The notes beneath the pieces were generated by a model that saw nothing but the letters and a program-made list of their open reading frames with translations, did no database searches and was not told where the DNA came from. DNA of 64,000 nt from Eubacterium xylanophilum ATCC 35991. Lineage in GTDB: Bacteria; Bacillota; Clostridia; Lachnospirales; Lachnospiraceae. Made by a program: the position numbers and the translations under genes. This document shows, piece by piece, positions 7,652 through 17,051 of this stretch; within the stretch, counting starts at the first letter, position 1, and each line of letters begins with the position of its first letter. Location of the stretch: NCBI RefSeq assembly GCF_000518685.1, contig NZ_JAEB01000015.1:1-64000 (forward strand). The letters are read 5' to 3'.

Positions 7652-10030
7652 CTATTCCTCGGAAATCATCTCTATAGGATTTAGCTTTCTCAGTCTCAAT
7701 CCCACAATTCCGGCAGTTCCCAAGGCGATAACAATTATAGCTACAAATGTCACGAGTTTCCAGATGTTTGGAACACAGAATTCCACATTTCTAAAACTCA
7801 TAATGGAAAAAGCAACCTTAAACATGTTGGCACCGACCAAGCTTGAAAGCAATATTCCAACTATCGAACCAAATGCTATTGCCGGCATATTTGACAGCAT
7901 AATCTGGACAATCAGATCACTTGTTTTCATTCCAAGAGCCTTGCTTATTCCGTAGTTTCTCCACTCCTTTGTAATCTTATTTTTTACAATAAGTGACTCT
8001 ACAAAAATCACTATTATAGCTGTTATAATGAGAATCACCTTACAAATCATACCTATGGCAACTTTAACCGTCTCTAGAGTTTCCTCCATATTCTTCCTGG
8101 AATTTGAAATATTCAAATCCGGTGATATACTCTGTATCATCTTCTTAGCTTCTTTAAATGAATATCCTGGCTTGAGAGTTATACTCATATCATTTTCGAT
8201 TTTTCCGCTGACAATTCTCTTTGCACCGTCCAACGTTATACCCACTGTTCTTCCCATCTGCTCCGTCTTCTGGTCAATTCCCACAATCAGATAATCAGCT
8301 TTTTTTCCCGCATGTGAGATTGTGATTACTTCGCCCACTTTACAGCCCATATCATCCTGAACTCCCGTGGATATCACTACCTCGTTGTCATGAGTTGCCA
8401 CCCTTCCCTCTACAAGATTCATATTAACTCTCTTATTCATGTCATCGTATCGATAACCTTGAGTCTTTTTTACCTTGCCATTATACTCTACTTCAGAGTC
8501 AAACCTTCCGATTCTCAATACGGATTTTGTACATTCCAAATTATTTACCCTATCATAATAATCGTCCTTTTCTACAAACACATCAGCCATCTCAACGCCG
8601 ACTATTTTCATTACCTCTTTGTCCCTGGTGCCGTATGTGATATAACTTCCTATACCGACAACCGCTGACATAGACAAAACAGCTGTAATGATTATTAGAA
8701 GAAGGGTCCTTCCCTTTCCTCCAAAAGTCTCCTTCATGGCAATTGAGAGAGGCATTGGAATCCTAAACTTATCAAAAGCAAAGTGATTCTTCCTATAATT
8801 ATGGGAACTAATACCATTTTTCATTGCCTCCAGCACACTTATTTTCTTGTACTTTCTGCTAATAAATATGCTCGTGATAAATATTCCGATGACAAATCCG
8901 GCTACAATATATACGCCTAACATAGAATCCAGAGCTTGATTCCATCTAAGTCCAGTTATGAGGCTTGATATATCGCCAATTTGCTGATGAAATCCCATTC
9001 CCATAGCTACGCCAATAACTGTTGAAAGAAATGCTGTTACAGTCATCTGCATAACAATTGTCATTCTGAGTTCCTTCACAGTATAGCCTATTGCCTCAAG
9101 AATTCCGGTATTCTTCATGTTTCTCTGGATAAAACTATTTACACCATATACAACAATAATTATTCCAACTATGAGAATAATAATTGAAAAAATAATGATA
9201 AATGAGAGGGCTAACTGCGGAAGAAATGTAGCTCCGGCCTTCATCATCTCCCAGTGAACAGACATATAATCAAGATAATTTGGTGCTTCATTAGGCTTTA
9301 TCTTGGAACTTGCCTCATTGGTATATTCCTTTACTACCTTTGATTCCAGGTCTTCTAAAGAGTCACCTCTCCTCAGAAAGTCATCAGTTACTCTAGAACA
9401 AAATTGCTGATAAGTCTTGGCTTTCAGACTATTTTCCCCGTGAATTTTGTCAATCATGCTATCTGAAATAAAAACAGAATTTATAGTTATATTTAGCGTA
9501 GAACAAAAGTATGGGTCCTCTACAAAACCTGCTACCCTAAAGTCATACCTATTATCATCAATTTTTATATTGATAGTATCTCCGATTTTGTAATTTGTAC
9601 ACATGTGATATGGGAGAAGCATATCCTTCTCGTCCAGATTAACATCTCCAAAATCCACATTGTGAATTCTCCTTTTCTGATCAAAGGAACCCATGCAAAA
9701 TTGGTACTCTGCCCACTTACTCTCCTTGCCGTGTTTAAAATTCATGCTACCTACAATAACCCTGCTGGATTCATAATCCTCGATGTCCTTGTTTTTTTCC
9801 AGAGTGTTCTTCATAGCTTCAACCTCTGTTTTCTCATCCAAAATAAAGGATAAGATGTGAGCTCCATTAATCTTATCAAATAATTGACCTGTTACATTTC
9901 CGAGTCCGCTTAGAATCATGCTGGATGAAAAAATCAAGAATGAAGATATTATTACAATCAATGCAAATACAAACATCTCGCCCTTCTGTTTCTTGATATT
10001 ATTCTTAGCAATAACCAATAATCTGTACAT
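7652..10030 (-). CDS. ABC transporter permease, FtsX type
   Basis: A 792-residue permease with an N-terminal membrane helix, a large extracytoplasmic domain (about residues 45-275), three helices (about 278-395) forming the first FtsX core, a second anchor and extracytoplasmic domain (about 430-655), and a final group of three helices forming the second FtsX core. This is the duplicated-core layout of lipoprotein- or antimicrobial-peptide-related MacB/BceB-like permeases. It begins one base after the ATPase stop, so the two form one transporter. The adjacent two-component system suggests an envelope-stress or peptide-response unit. The exact substrate cannot be read. Confidence 0.88.
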   Translation of the reverse strand: MYRLLVIAKNNIKKQKGEMFVFALIVIISSFLIFSSSMILSGLGNVTGQLFDKINGAHILSFILDEKTEVEAMKNTLEKNKDIEDYESSRVIVGSMNFKHGKESKWAEYQFCMGSFDQKRRIHNVDFGDVNLDEKDMLLPYHMCTNYKIGDTINIKIDDNRYDFRVAGFVEDPYFCSTLNITINSVFISDSMIDKIHGENSLKAKTYQQFCSRVTDDFLRRGDSLEDLESKVVKEYTNEASSKIKPNEAPNYLDYMSVHWEMMKAGATFLPQLALSFIIIFSIIILIVGIIIVVYGVNSFIQRNMKNTGILEAIGYTVKELRMTIVMQMTVTAFLSTVIGVAMGMGFHQQIGDISSLITGLRWNQALDSMLGVYIVAGFVIGIFITSIFISRKYKKISVLEAMKNGISSHNYRKNHFAFDKFRIPMPLSIAMKETFGGKGRTLLLIIITAVLSMSAVVGIGSYITYGTRDKEVMKIVGVEMADVFVEKDDYYDRVNNLECTKSVLRIGRFDSEVEYNGKVKKTQGYRYDDMNKRVNMNLVEGRVATHDNEVVISTGVQDDMGCKVGEVITISHAGKKADYLIVGIDQKTEQMGRTVGITLDGAKRIVSGKIENDMSITLKPGYSFKEAKKMIQSISPDLNISNSRKNMEETLETVKVAIGMICKVILIITAIIVIFVESLIVKNKITKEWRNYGISKALGMKTSDLIVQIMLSNMPAIAFGSIVGILLSSLVGANMFKVAFSIMSFRNVEFCVPNIWKLVTFVAIIVIALGTAGIVGLRLRKLNPIEMISEE

Positions 10031-10031
10031 C

Positions 10032-10838
10032 TTACCACCCCATTTCCTGCAAGAAATCTTTTAATTTCTGATGCCTTTCCTTGGCAATTTGCTGATTAGG
10101 GTTGGATTCGTCTCTGTAATCTCCCATATATGGACCTAGTTCAATCTCATCTGTTATCACACCATCGGCAAGATATATAATTCTATTTCCTCTCTCTGCC
10201 GCCTTAATCGTATGAGTTACCATGATGATGCTCTGCCCTTTCTCGTTGAGATTTGTCATTATTTCCATAACATTTTCTGTATTCTGAGAATTTAGTGCAC
10301 CAGTTGGCTCATCGGCGAATAAAATATTCGGATTATTTATCACTCCTCTAATCACTGCCACTCTTTGCTGCTGACCTCCCGAGAGCTGGGTCGGAAACTT
10401 CTTCCAATCATCTTCGTAGAGCTCAACTTCCTGTAGAAGCTCCTTGGATCTCTTGGCAAGTTTCTTTCTGTTCTTGTTGACGAGAAGTCCACTTATCATG
10501 ACATTGTCAAGTGCACTCATGGTATCATTGAGATAATTTTGCTGGAAAACAAAGCCGCAGTTTTTTCTTCGAAACATGGCCAGTTTGTCATTATTAAACT
10601 CCGATATATTCAGAGGTTCACCCCCCGCATGATGCACAATCTGCCCCATCGTTGGTCTGTCCATACCGGACAATGCATATAATAATGTACTCTTTCCTGA
10701 ACCAGAGTTTCCCATTATCACAGTATAATCACCCTTATATACCTTTAGATTCAAGTTCTTAAGCACATGCTGCTGAACTGTCTGATTTGAAAAAGTTTTT
10801 GATAAATCCTTTACTTCCAATATTACTTCTTTACTCAT
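10032..10838 (-). CDS. ABC transporter ATP-binding protein
   Basis: A 268-residue ATPase of the MacB/LolD-like class. It has Walker A GNSGSGKST, Q-loop FVFQQNYLND, signature LSGGQQQRVA, Walker B ILFADEP and H-loop VTHT. It powers the FtsX-type permease encoded next to it. First gene of the ATPase-permease-regulator-kinase string. A conserved -10 (TATAAT on the minus strand, 10883-10878) lies upstream without a good -35, which suits an activated promoter. Confidence 0.93.
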   Translation of the reverse strand: MSKEVILEVKDLSKTFSNQTVQQHVLKNLNLKVYKGDYTVIMGNSGSGKSTLLYALSGMDRPTMGQIVHHAGGEPLNISEFNNDKLAMFRRKNCGFVFQQNYLNDTMSALDNVMISGLLVNKNRKKLAKRSKELLQEVELYEDDWKKFPTQLSGGQQQRVAVIRGVINNPNILFADEPTGALNSQNTENVMEIMTNLNEKGQSIIMVTHTIKAAERGNRIIYLADGVITDEIELGPYMGDYRDESNPNQQIAKERHQKLKDFLQEMGW

Positions 10839-10877
10839 TTTCTCGCTCCTTTTTTGCTGCTTATTGCTAACTACAAC

Positions 10878-10947
10878 ATTATAATACCACTTAGAAATCT
10901 TAATGTCTTAATCTGTATCTTTTTTATTTCTTAATTATTTCTTAAAA
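10878..10947 (-). promoter_or_regulatory. candidate regulated promoter with TTAAGA direct repeats
   Basis: The minus strand has TATAAT at 10883-10878 with no matching -35. Upstream are four ATTAAGA-like words (plus-strand TCTTAAT at 10898, 10906 and 10929, and TCTTAAA at 10940). The distal pair is 11 bp apart, the helical spacing typical of OmpR-family dimers. I infer binding by the response regulator encoded downstream. Confidence 0.4.
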
Positions 10948-11075
10948 ATAACATGATTTACTAAATATCGTCAAAGAGAGGAAGGATTCGAACCCTTTCC
11001 TGTCTCCGCAAATATGCATAAAAAGGAGATTCCTGTATAATATAAATATAGGAAGTTTACAAGAAGGAGCAGGAT

Positions 11076-12079
11076 ATGGGAATGCGTCCGGTACACGTAA
11101 ATCCACATCATGTAAAAAAATCAAAAGAGTTGGATGATAATAATCCGAATAAAAATGTTCGAAAAGATCCAAAGACCATTGCTACGTTGGTAAATGAAGG
11201 ACGATTTTCTTATCCGTATATTCCGTCAGGGATTTATGCAGAAATTAGAAATCTGTCAAAGCTTAGATTTCAGACACAAGAACAGATTACACAAATTAAG
11301 AATCGAATAGTACGTTTGTTCAGTATTTATTTTCCAGAGTATAGGGAAGTCTATGGAATCTGGATGCGCTAAGTGGAATGATGATTCTAAAGTTGGCGCC
11401 ATTGCCAATGGATATCGTGAAACTTGGAGTGGATGGAGTGAACAAGATCTGGCGAGATGCGAAGCTGCGAGCAGTAGGACTTAAGAGGGCGAAGACCCTG
11501 GTAAATAGATCAGAGCATAGTATTGGAAGTCAGGAAGCACCAGAAGCAGCAAGAGTGGAACTTCAGATTTTACTAAGCGATTATGAAATGTATAATCATC
11601 GAATGGATGATTTGATGCAAACAATAGAAGAAAAACCAAATGAGATTCCATATATAGATAAACTCTTGGAGATAAAAGGAATTGGTATGATAACAATCTG
11701 TGGTTTTATTGCGGAGGTTGGAGACATAAGACGTTTTGACAATCCAAAGCAACTACAGAAACTAGCTGGTTATGCAATTGTTAGTAATGATTCAGGAAAG
11801 CATAACGGAAAAAGTCATATCAGCTATCGAGGAAAAAAAAGATTACGTTATGTTCTATACGAAGCAGCAATATCGCTGATAGGAAAGAATGCGGAGTTTA
11901 AAGAAATCCATCATTATTATCGAACATAGAGAAAGGAATCCGTTAAAGAAAATGCAGTCGGTAATAGCGGTTGCGTGTAAGGTGATTCGCATATTTTATG
12001 CGATATTAACAAAGGAGTTGCATATGATGGAGCTAAAATGCTTGAGGATATCAAACGACCAGCATTAGCAATGAACTAA
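11076..12079 (+). pseudogene. IS110 family transposase, N-truncated and frameshifted
   Basis: A decayed transposase. The visible part begins at the family motif VHVNPHHVKKSKELDDN (about residue 95 of an intact enzyme), so the N-terminal part of the DEDD/RuvC-like catalytic domain is missing. A frame break occurs near 11370, then the Transposase_20 domain (IDKLLEIKGIGMITICGFIAE) runs to a stop at 11929. Family sequence resumes in another frame (ENPLKKMQS-like, VIAVACKVIRIFYAIL) and shifts again near 12010 before ending at 12079. At least three disruptions make it non-functional. Confidence 0.88.
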
Positions 12080-12689
12080 AGAAACACAGAAACCAAGGCT
12101 TGTTATCGCGGTCGAGTAAAGTAATTAGGGTCTGATTATTTTGCTCAGCCACGATAAAGGCTGATAAAAGAAGCTGAATAATCGGCAAATGTGGAAATGA
12201 GAGGTAAACGTCCACCGAAAGGTGCTTTCATAGAAACAGTCAGTAAGAAAAATTTACAAATAATGAGCCAGTAGTCGGCAGGAATATTTTCCAGAGGGCA
12301 AGACCCTGCAAAGGAGCTAAGCTGACACCCTGGTTGTGGATAGGTGGAACGAAGGAAGTGAGGACTCTCAAAGTTGAGATGATTCTGGTAGACACGGGAG
12401 GTACATCACCATAGAGGGACGGGTATACACAAGGCCATTTAAAACGAAGAAAAAGAGACGTTTTAATAAGTGTACCCAGAAACCACTATTTTCGCGCCAG
12501 ATGTATAGAAATATCCATGATAAAAGCTCATTTTACTGAGAAACAATTAAACAAAATCCCTTATTTTAAGGGAAAAAAGACTTGTCTATATAGGGAGGTT
12601 TAAGGGACTCTTTCATGTTGAGGTTTGCACCTTGATTTGCACTTACAATTGAAATTTTTATCAACCCACCTCACTATTTTTGCATTTTT
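12080..12689 (+). other. 610-bp non-coding stretch downstream of the IS110 remnant
   Basis: No credible protein frame. From about 12100 to 12480 the sequence is richer in G than its surroundings and contains several short self-complementary segments. It directly follows the transposase remnant, so it is probably the non-coding end of the same element, where IS1111-type members carry their guide (bridge) RNA. From 12480 to 12689 it is A+T-rich, with a CCCTTA/TAAGGG hairpin near 12557-12571. The right boundary of the element is not visible. Confidence 0.35.
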
Positions 12690-13004
12690 TTATCTCAAAA
12701 AAAACATGTAAATCGCCGTAAACCCACCGCCCAAAACCGACGATATAAAAAATATATACAAATACTTTTTTTTTAACAAAAGGAAAAATAATGACATGAA
12801 GATTAAAGCATATATAACAAGCCCCACAAGTCCAAATATGCGCATTGTATCTCCTTCAATCACGTAATCATATGAGCCTGGCTCTTCCATGAAATTCCCC
12901 AACGATAATATACTATATCCTAGCCAAAAAAAAGATATCACTCCCCAAACAATACCTAATATTATTATAAGTAATTTTTTTAAAAATATATATAATTTCC
13001 CCAT
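12690..13004 (-). CDS. small membrane protein downstream of the secreted lysozyme-like gene
   Basis: 104 residues, with three hydrophobic segments (about residues 7-30, 55-75 and 80-100) and a short acidic loop EEPGSYDYVIEGD. The start at 13004 is chosen because AAAGGA lies 6 bases upstream; the longer reading would run into the upstream gene. It begins 11 bases after the stop of the 771-residue secreted protein gene, so the two are probably co-transcribed. I do not recognise a family. A partner role such as membrane-bound immunity or a secretion accessory is an inference from position and topology. Confidence 0.6.
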   Translation of the reverse strand: MGKLYIFLKKLLIIILGIVWGVISFFWLGYSILSLGNFMEEPGSYDYVIEGDTMRIFGLVGLVIYALIFMSLFFLLLKKKYLYIFFISSVLGGGFTAIYMFFLR

Positions 13005-13014
13005 ACGTGTTCCT

Positions 13015-15330
13015 TTAACTATTTTTGTTGTATTTTGTGAACCACTTATTGTATTTATATATTTTCTTCCCATAATGAGCTCCTTTTTTCACTGTTGATG
13101 CATTATAAAAAGCTGCAACATTCTTTATTTTATTTTTTGTTGGACTGCTAATGTTTTCCTTCTTTGCAATATGACGTAATACCTTAGCAACCATAACTGC
13201 ACTATATTTCTTATCATCCTTTAAATTATACCAGACAATTTTTCTTTTTTTCCAATCACCATACTTTATGTTCGTCTCCCCTAAATAGTTTGTAGCATTT
13301 ATAGCGGTCTTCGCATATATCTGTCCAATCCCCGTACTAGAATCTTCTCGTTGGGGATATATACAATTAGGGGTTCCATACAACAACTGTTTCCACCACT
13401 CTAACGACATATAATACTCTATCTCTCTCTTGTTATGATAATAATTTGCAACCCAACCATCTACTACAGCGTCCTGAGCCCAAATACAAATTAATTCTCT
13501 TGTTATTATCGACTGGATCATTTCTTTTTTTACTTTATATTTTTTTGCGGCTGCGGTTATTTCTGAATCATATCTCAAAACAATATTGACAGCTTCCGTT
13601 ACTGTATATGTGCCAAAGGTTGTTTTCAATCCTTTTTCTTTTTCAAAATCCTTCTTTATGTCTTTTATCAAATTTGCTTTGCTATATTTTATTCTCTTCT
13701 TTGCCTTTAATCTTACTCTTCGACTAGAATCCGAATTGGATCTGGTACAACTCAAAAAATATTTCTTTTCCAATCTCTTCGTGTGCACTATAATGGAATT
13801 GTCTTCTTTATTGCAATAATATTCAATTGGCTTAAATCTTTCACCATCATGATAGTACACTTTTATTTCATTTGCATCTGTGTTTAAATTAAACTTGATT
13901 GTCGCTGGTGTCGCTGTTTCAACCACATCTCCATCCAAAGTGTATAAACTGCCCTCTAAATTCAGGAACGAGCCTTCTCCTACTTTATCATAATTTTCAA
14001 CACTTATTTCCTCTTCTGAACAATCTATTTCTAATTCATCCTCTAGGTATAAATTAGTATTAATAAAAAAATCTAATGAGCCTGCCTCTCCAAAATCCAT
14101 ATCAGCATGATAGTTTTGCTCGATTTTTTCATCAGCATCTAGAATCCCATTATCGTCTGTATCTTTCAATAATGGATTAATTCCTAATCTCACTTCAACA
14201 AAATCATCTACCATATCACCATCCGTATCTATCTCATTTGGATTTGTGTTATAGATTCTCATTTCTTCAAAATCATTCAATCTGTCCCCGTCACTGTCTT
14301 CCATAATTGGATTACATTTTGCAGTAATTTCTTCTCCATTTGATAATCCGTCACCATCATAATCCTCATTAAAATCTGATATTCCATCATTATCTGAATC
14401 CATTGACAACGGATTCAGACCCAAAATTTCAACTTCTTGATAATCATTCAAGCCATCTCCATCACTATCCTCTTGATTTGGATTTGAACCAATTGACTTT
14501 TCTACATTATCATATAGACCATCTTCATCCGCATCATTAGTATCCTCCTTATAAACATCCATACAATATAATTGAAAATTATCTATTTCAAATACCTCAT
14601 TAGGATTTTCTTTTATCACATTAAATCCCAATACAATATTCTCATCAGGTTGAATATTAGAATTATATCCCCTATTATCAATAAAATATGTATTATTTTT
14701 AGTGCTATCAATGTCAGCAGTCCAAAAACAACTAATTTTACTAGTGCAATCAAATGTTAGTTTCCAATCTTCTATTTTCTCTTCAGAATCATTATGTATA
14801 ATTATTTCTCCATTTAATCCTGTATCCCATTCCGAAATAACTCGATAATTTATCGAGTGTTCAGCATTGACTTTGGTACATTCTTGAGATATATAAAAAT
14901 CATGTGGAATATCTTTCTCGTCATCACAATATGCCGTAAAGCCAAAATTGACTTCCCCTCCTGCTTTTATATCTTGATTCCATCCAAGATTTTTAACAAC
15001 ATAAGTATCAGATTCATGTGACACTATCTCCCCACACCAAATATGTTCTATTTTATCACTAGTTACAAAAGATATCTTCCAATTTTCCACATCAGAAACA
15101 GAAGTGTTTTTGATTCTGATTAATCCATTATAATGATTTTTCCACTCGGACTCAATCGAAAAAATAAAATCAACTTTTCCACTCTCCTCCACTTGATCTT
15201 TATTAATTTCGGAAAATACATCCTTTTTGCACATTGAATTTTCAATTGCTTTAGAGCTAGCAACATTAATAGCACTAGCCTCCAAACATATAATCAAAAG
15301 AATAACAATATACATTTTTATTTTCTTCAT
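13015..15330 (-). CDS. secreted multidomain protein: two CBM2-like domains, calcium repeats, lysozyme-like C-terminus
   Basis: 771 residues with a signal peptide (hydrophobic run near residues 5-22). Residues about 50-140 and 150-245 are two CBM2-like modules with paired Trp/Asn-Gly motifs (NHYNGLIRIKN and TGLNGEIIIHN; LGWNQDI and RGYNSNI). Residues 260-395 contain about six thrombospondin type 3/dockerin-like calcium repeats of the form DSDGDGLND. A linker domain follows (400-520). The last ~200 residues resemble a lytic-transglycosylase or lysozyme fold, with a possible catalytic Glu in IITREL and the SLT-like motif TGIGQIYAKTAI. I infer a cell-surface or secreted wall- or glycan-binding hydrolase, possibly an antibacterial effector. 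Located in the accessory islet. Confidence 0.75.
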   Translation of the reverse strand: MKKIKMYIVILLIICLEASAINVASSKAIENSMCKKDVFSEINKDQVEESGKVDFIFSIESEWKNHYNGLIRIKNTSVSDVENWKISFVTSDKIEHIWCGEIVSHESDTYVVKNLGWNQDIKAGGEVNFGFTAYCDDEKDIPHDFYISQECTKVNAEHSINYRVISEWDTGLNGEIIIHNDSEEKIEDWKLTFDCTSKISCFWTADIDSTKNNTYFIDNRGYNSNIQPDENIVLGFNVIKENPNEVFEIDNFQLYCMDVYKEDTNDADEDGLYDNVEKSIGSNPNQEDSDGDGLNDYQEVEILGLNPLSMDSDNDGISDFNEDYDGDGLSNGEEITAKCNPIMEDSDGDRLNDFEEMRIYNTNPNEIDTDGDMVDDFVEVRLGINPLLKDTDDNGILDADEKIEQNYHADMDFGEAGSLDFFINTNLYLEDELEIDCSEEEISVENYDKVGEGSFLNLEGSLYTLDGDVVETATPATIKFNLNTDANEIKVYYHDGERFKPIEYYCNKEDNSIIVHTKRLEKKYFLSCTRSNSDSSRRVRLKAKKRIKYSKANLIKDIKKDFEKEKGLKTTFGTYTVTEAVNIVLRYDSEITAAAKKYKVKKEMIQSIITRELICIWAQDAVVDGWVANYYHNKREIEYYMSLEWWKQLLYGTPNCIYPQREDSSTGIGQIYAKTAINATNYLGETNIKYGDWKKRKIVWYNLKDDKKYSAVMVAKVLRHIAKKENISSPTKNKIKNVAAFYNASTVKKGAHYGKKIYKYNKWFTKYNKNS

Positions 15331-15371
15331 ATGTGAATCCCCTTACTATAGTTAATTTCAATCCATCATGT

Positions 15372-15400
15372 ATTATAACTGATATGAGTAATAATGTCAA
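15372..15400 (-). promoter_or_regulatory. perfect consensus promoter for the secreted lysozyme-like gene
   Basis: On the minus strand TTGACA (15400-15395), exactly 17 bases, TATAAT (15377-15372), then AAGGGG as ribosome site 42 bases before the ATG at 15330. The -35 box lies at the edge of a transposase remnant. Confidence 0.75.
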
Positions 15401-15417
15401 TTTTTTTCTCTTGCATT

Positions 15418-15971
15418 TTGAGACGGTCTTTAAAAAAACAAATGATCCTGCAAGATTTATAAACAAGTACGCAGTGACCGGAGATGGAGAAATAGCTGAC
15501 ATTCACTACTTCCTTGACGAAAAAAAAATAATGGAGGAAGAGCGCTACGATGGTCTATATGCGGTATTTACCGACCTTTTAGATGATGATGTAAGCGAAA
15601 TACTGAAAGTAAGCGAAGGCAGATGGCAGATAGAGGAATGCTTCCGCATCATGAAAACAGACTTTTCCGCACGACCTGTGTATGTCCAACGTGAGGACAG
15701 AATAAAAGCACACTTCCTCATCTGTTTCCTTGCACTCCTATGCTACAGGATTTTGGAGAAAAAACTCGGAAACAAATATACCTGTGACGAAATACTTAAA
15801 ACACTTAGAGACATAAATTTTGCCGATGTTGAGGAACAGGGATTTATGCCTTTGTATAGACGCAATGAAATAACAGATGACCTTCATACTGTATGCGGAT
15901 TTCAAACCGATTTTCAGTTCATTACCAAGCAAAAGATGAAAAATATCCAGAAAAAAAGTAAAGGTAGATAA
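15418..15971 (+). pseudogene. IS1634-type (IS4 superfamily) transposase, C-terminal fragment
   Basis: About 185 residues of the C-terminal third of a DDE transposase. The diagnostic stretch RWQIEECFRIMKTDF carries the conserved Glu of the DDE triad, and RIKAHFLICFLALL is the family motif that follows. The N-terminal two thirds are absent, and the frame opens inside the promoter region of the neighbouring secreted-protein gene, so it has no start of its own. An insertion-sequence relic inside the islet. Confidence 0.85.
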
Positions 15972-16178
15972 AATTACCATACTTCAAAACGAAAACAAAA
16001 ACTGTCAAAGACGGGATTTTATCATATTAAACACTTAACTTCAATTTCTTTTGGAGAAGATTAAAATATTGAAGCGAACTTCACTATACCACAACCCAGA
16101 GAATAATTTTCCTTCGACTTTATAAAGGCCACTTTCGCTACTGATTGAATAAAGATGCACCGAAAGCGGCCCTTGTAA
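15972..16178. other. non-coding stretch with one imperfect hairpin
   Basis: A+T-rich sequence after the transposase relic. At about 16130-16175, CTTTCG and CGAAAG with flanking GGCC pairs form a long imperfect hairpin just beyond the stop of the minus-strand fragment at 16179. It could have been that gene's terminator. Nothing else is recognised. Confidence 0.35.
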
Positions 16179-16409
16179 TTAGCAAACTACTGTATCAGGA
16201 CCTAAAGCAGGGAGAATACCATCTTTATCAATCCCAGTTCTAGCTTTTGTATCATGAGCTTTAAATAGAGATATCCATTCATTGCCATAAAATTGCATGC
16301 ATGCGCGTTTAGTATTAACAAATATAACAGTATCATCCCAATGTAAAACATGTGATCGAATCGCTTCCAGCTTTACACAATCCTGGCACTTATAAATAAA
16401 AAATCTATG
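16179..16409 (-). pseudogene. 3' fragment of an unknown gene
   Basis: Reading the minus strand leftward there is an uninterrupted frame of about 75 codons ending at TAA (16181-16179). It has protein-like content (QDCVKLEAIRSHVLHWDD, then a segment with NTKRACMQFYGNEW) and no start codon or ribosome site at its upstream end. It stops being continuous where the opposite-strand frame at 16407 begins. I read this as the tail of a deleted gene. The family is unknown. Confidence 0.45.
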
Positions 16410-16601
16410 CAGTATTCCGATGGAACTGAAGAACTGGATGACGAGATCTTCGATACTGAGGAAGATGCAGAAGAGTACGGCTGCTACTTAGTTGGTTGCT
16501 GCAGAACGGAAGCAGAGACCCTGAATCTGTCAAATCCGGGTGATTATCCATTGGACGACTGTGAGGATCCGGATTTTGAGATTGTTGAAGTTGATGAATA
16601 A
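16407..16601 (+). pseudogene. acidic 64-residue C-terminal fragment
   Basis: The frame encodes a very acidic sequence (QYSDGTEELDDEIFDTEEDA, LNLSNPGDYP, EDPDFEIVEVDE) resembling the C-terminal part of a small, widespread but uncharacterised Lachnospiraceae protein. There is no ribosome site before the ATG at 16407, and the first residues match mid-protein sequence as I remember it, so this is more likely a truncated remnant than a complete gene. It is followed by a strong terminator. Confidence 0.4.
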
Positions 16602-16627
16602 GTAAGAGAAGATTGGAGGTGATGAAT

Positions 16628-16670
16628 CCCAGTAACCATTTGTATGGCAGATGGTTACGGGGACTTTTTT
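16628..16670 (+). terminator. Rho-independent terminator
   Basis: Stem CCC-a-GTAACCAT...ATGGTTAC-GGGG followed by ACTTTTTT. It ends the plus-strand fragment and abuts the 3' end of the AbiEii remnant. Confidence 0.75.
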
Positions 16671-17051
16671 AGAAGGTAATACTCTTTATAAAGGCAAGAT
16701 TCTTTTCCAGAGCCACGTCATCTGAAATATCAAGCCAGTTCTTATTGGATTTGTGAAGCTCTCGCAGATAGTCGGGATTCGTAAACATTCGCTCTATTCT
16801 GGCAACGACCGATTTCATATCGGACACATTCCTCAGCGTGGCATCGTCAAAAATGTATTTCTGAATGCAGTCCTTCAATTGATCCATATTCACGCGCTCG
16901 CTCAGATAGCAGATGTCGTAGATATCCTTGTATCTGGTGTTACGGATGTCGGCTATGCCTTCAACACAATATCCTGTCCGAGCTTTGACTGAGCATTCTG
17001 CTCGCTGTAGCCGGACACCTTAACCTTTTCTATTTCTTCATACAGGTTCAT
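16669..17051 (-). pseudogene. AbiEii toxin gene with internal deletion
   Basis: The minus strand opens with a normal start (ATG at 17051, overlapping the antitoxin stop in TAATG) and the family N-terminus SGYSEQNAQSKLGQDIVLKA. After about 32 codons it hits TAG. Just after this point another frame resumes with the family C-terminus (NTRYKDIYDICYLSERVN ... SNKNWLDISDDVALEKNLAF). The nucleotidyltransferase core, about 150 residues in intact proteins, is missing. The deletion joint lies near 16955-16965. The toxin should therefore be inactive. Confidence 0.8.

Noticed and set aside
10977-11005. Possible tRNA gene on the minus strand
   Set aside because: Only a T-arm-like phrase is present; no D arm or anticodon arm can be built, and the T stem has mismatches. 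Kept only as a possible attachment-site relic.
12100-12480. Group II intron
   Set aside because: Some structured G-rich sequence is present, but I could not find domain V, the GUGYG 5' end or any reverse transcriptase.
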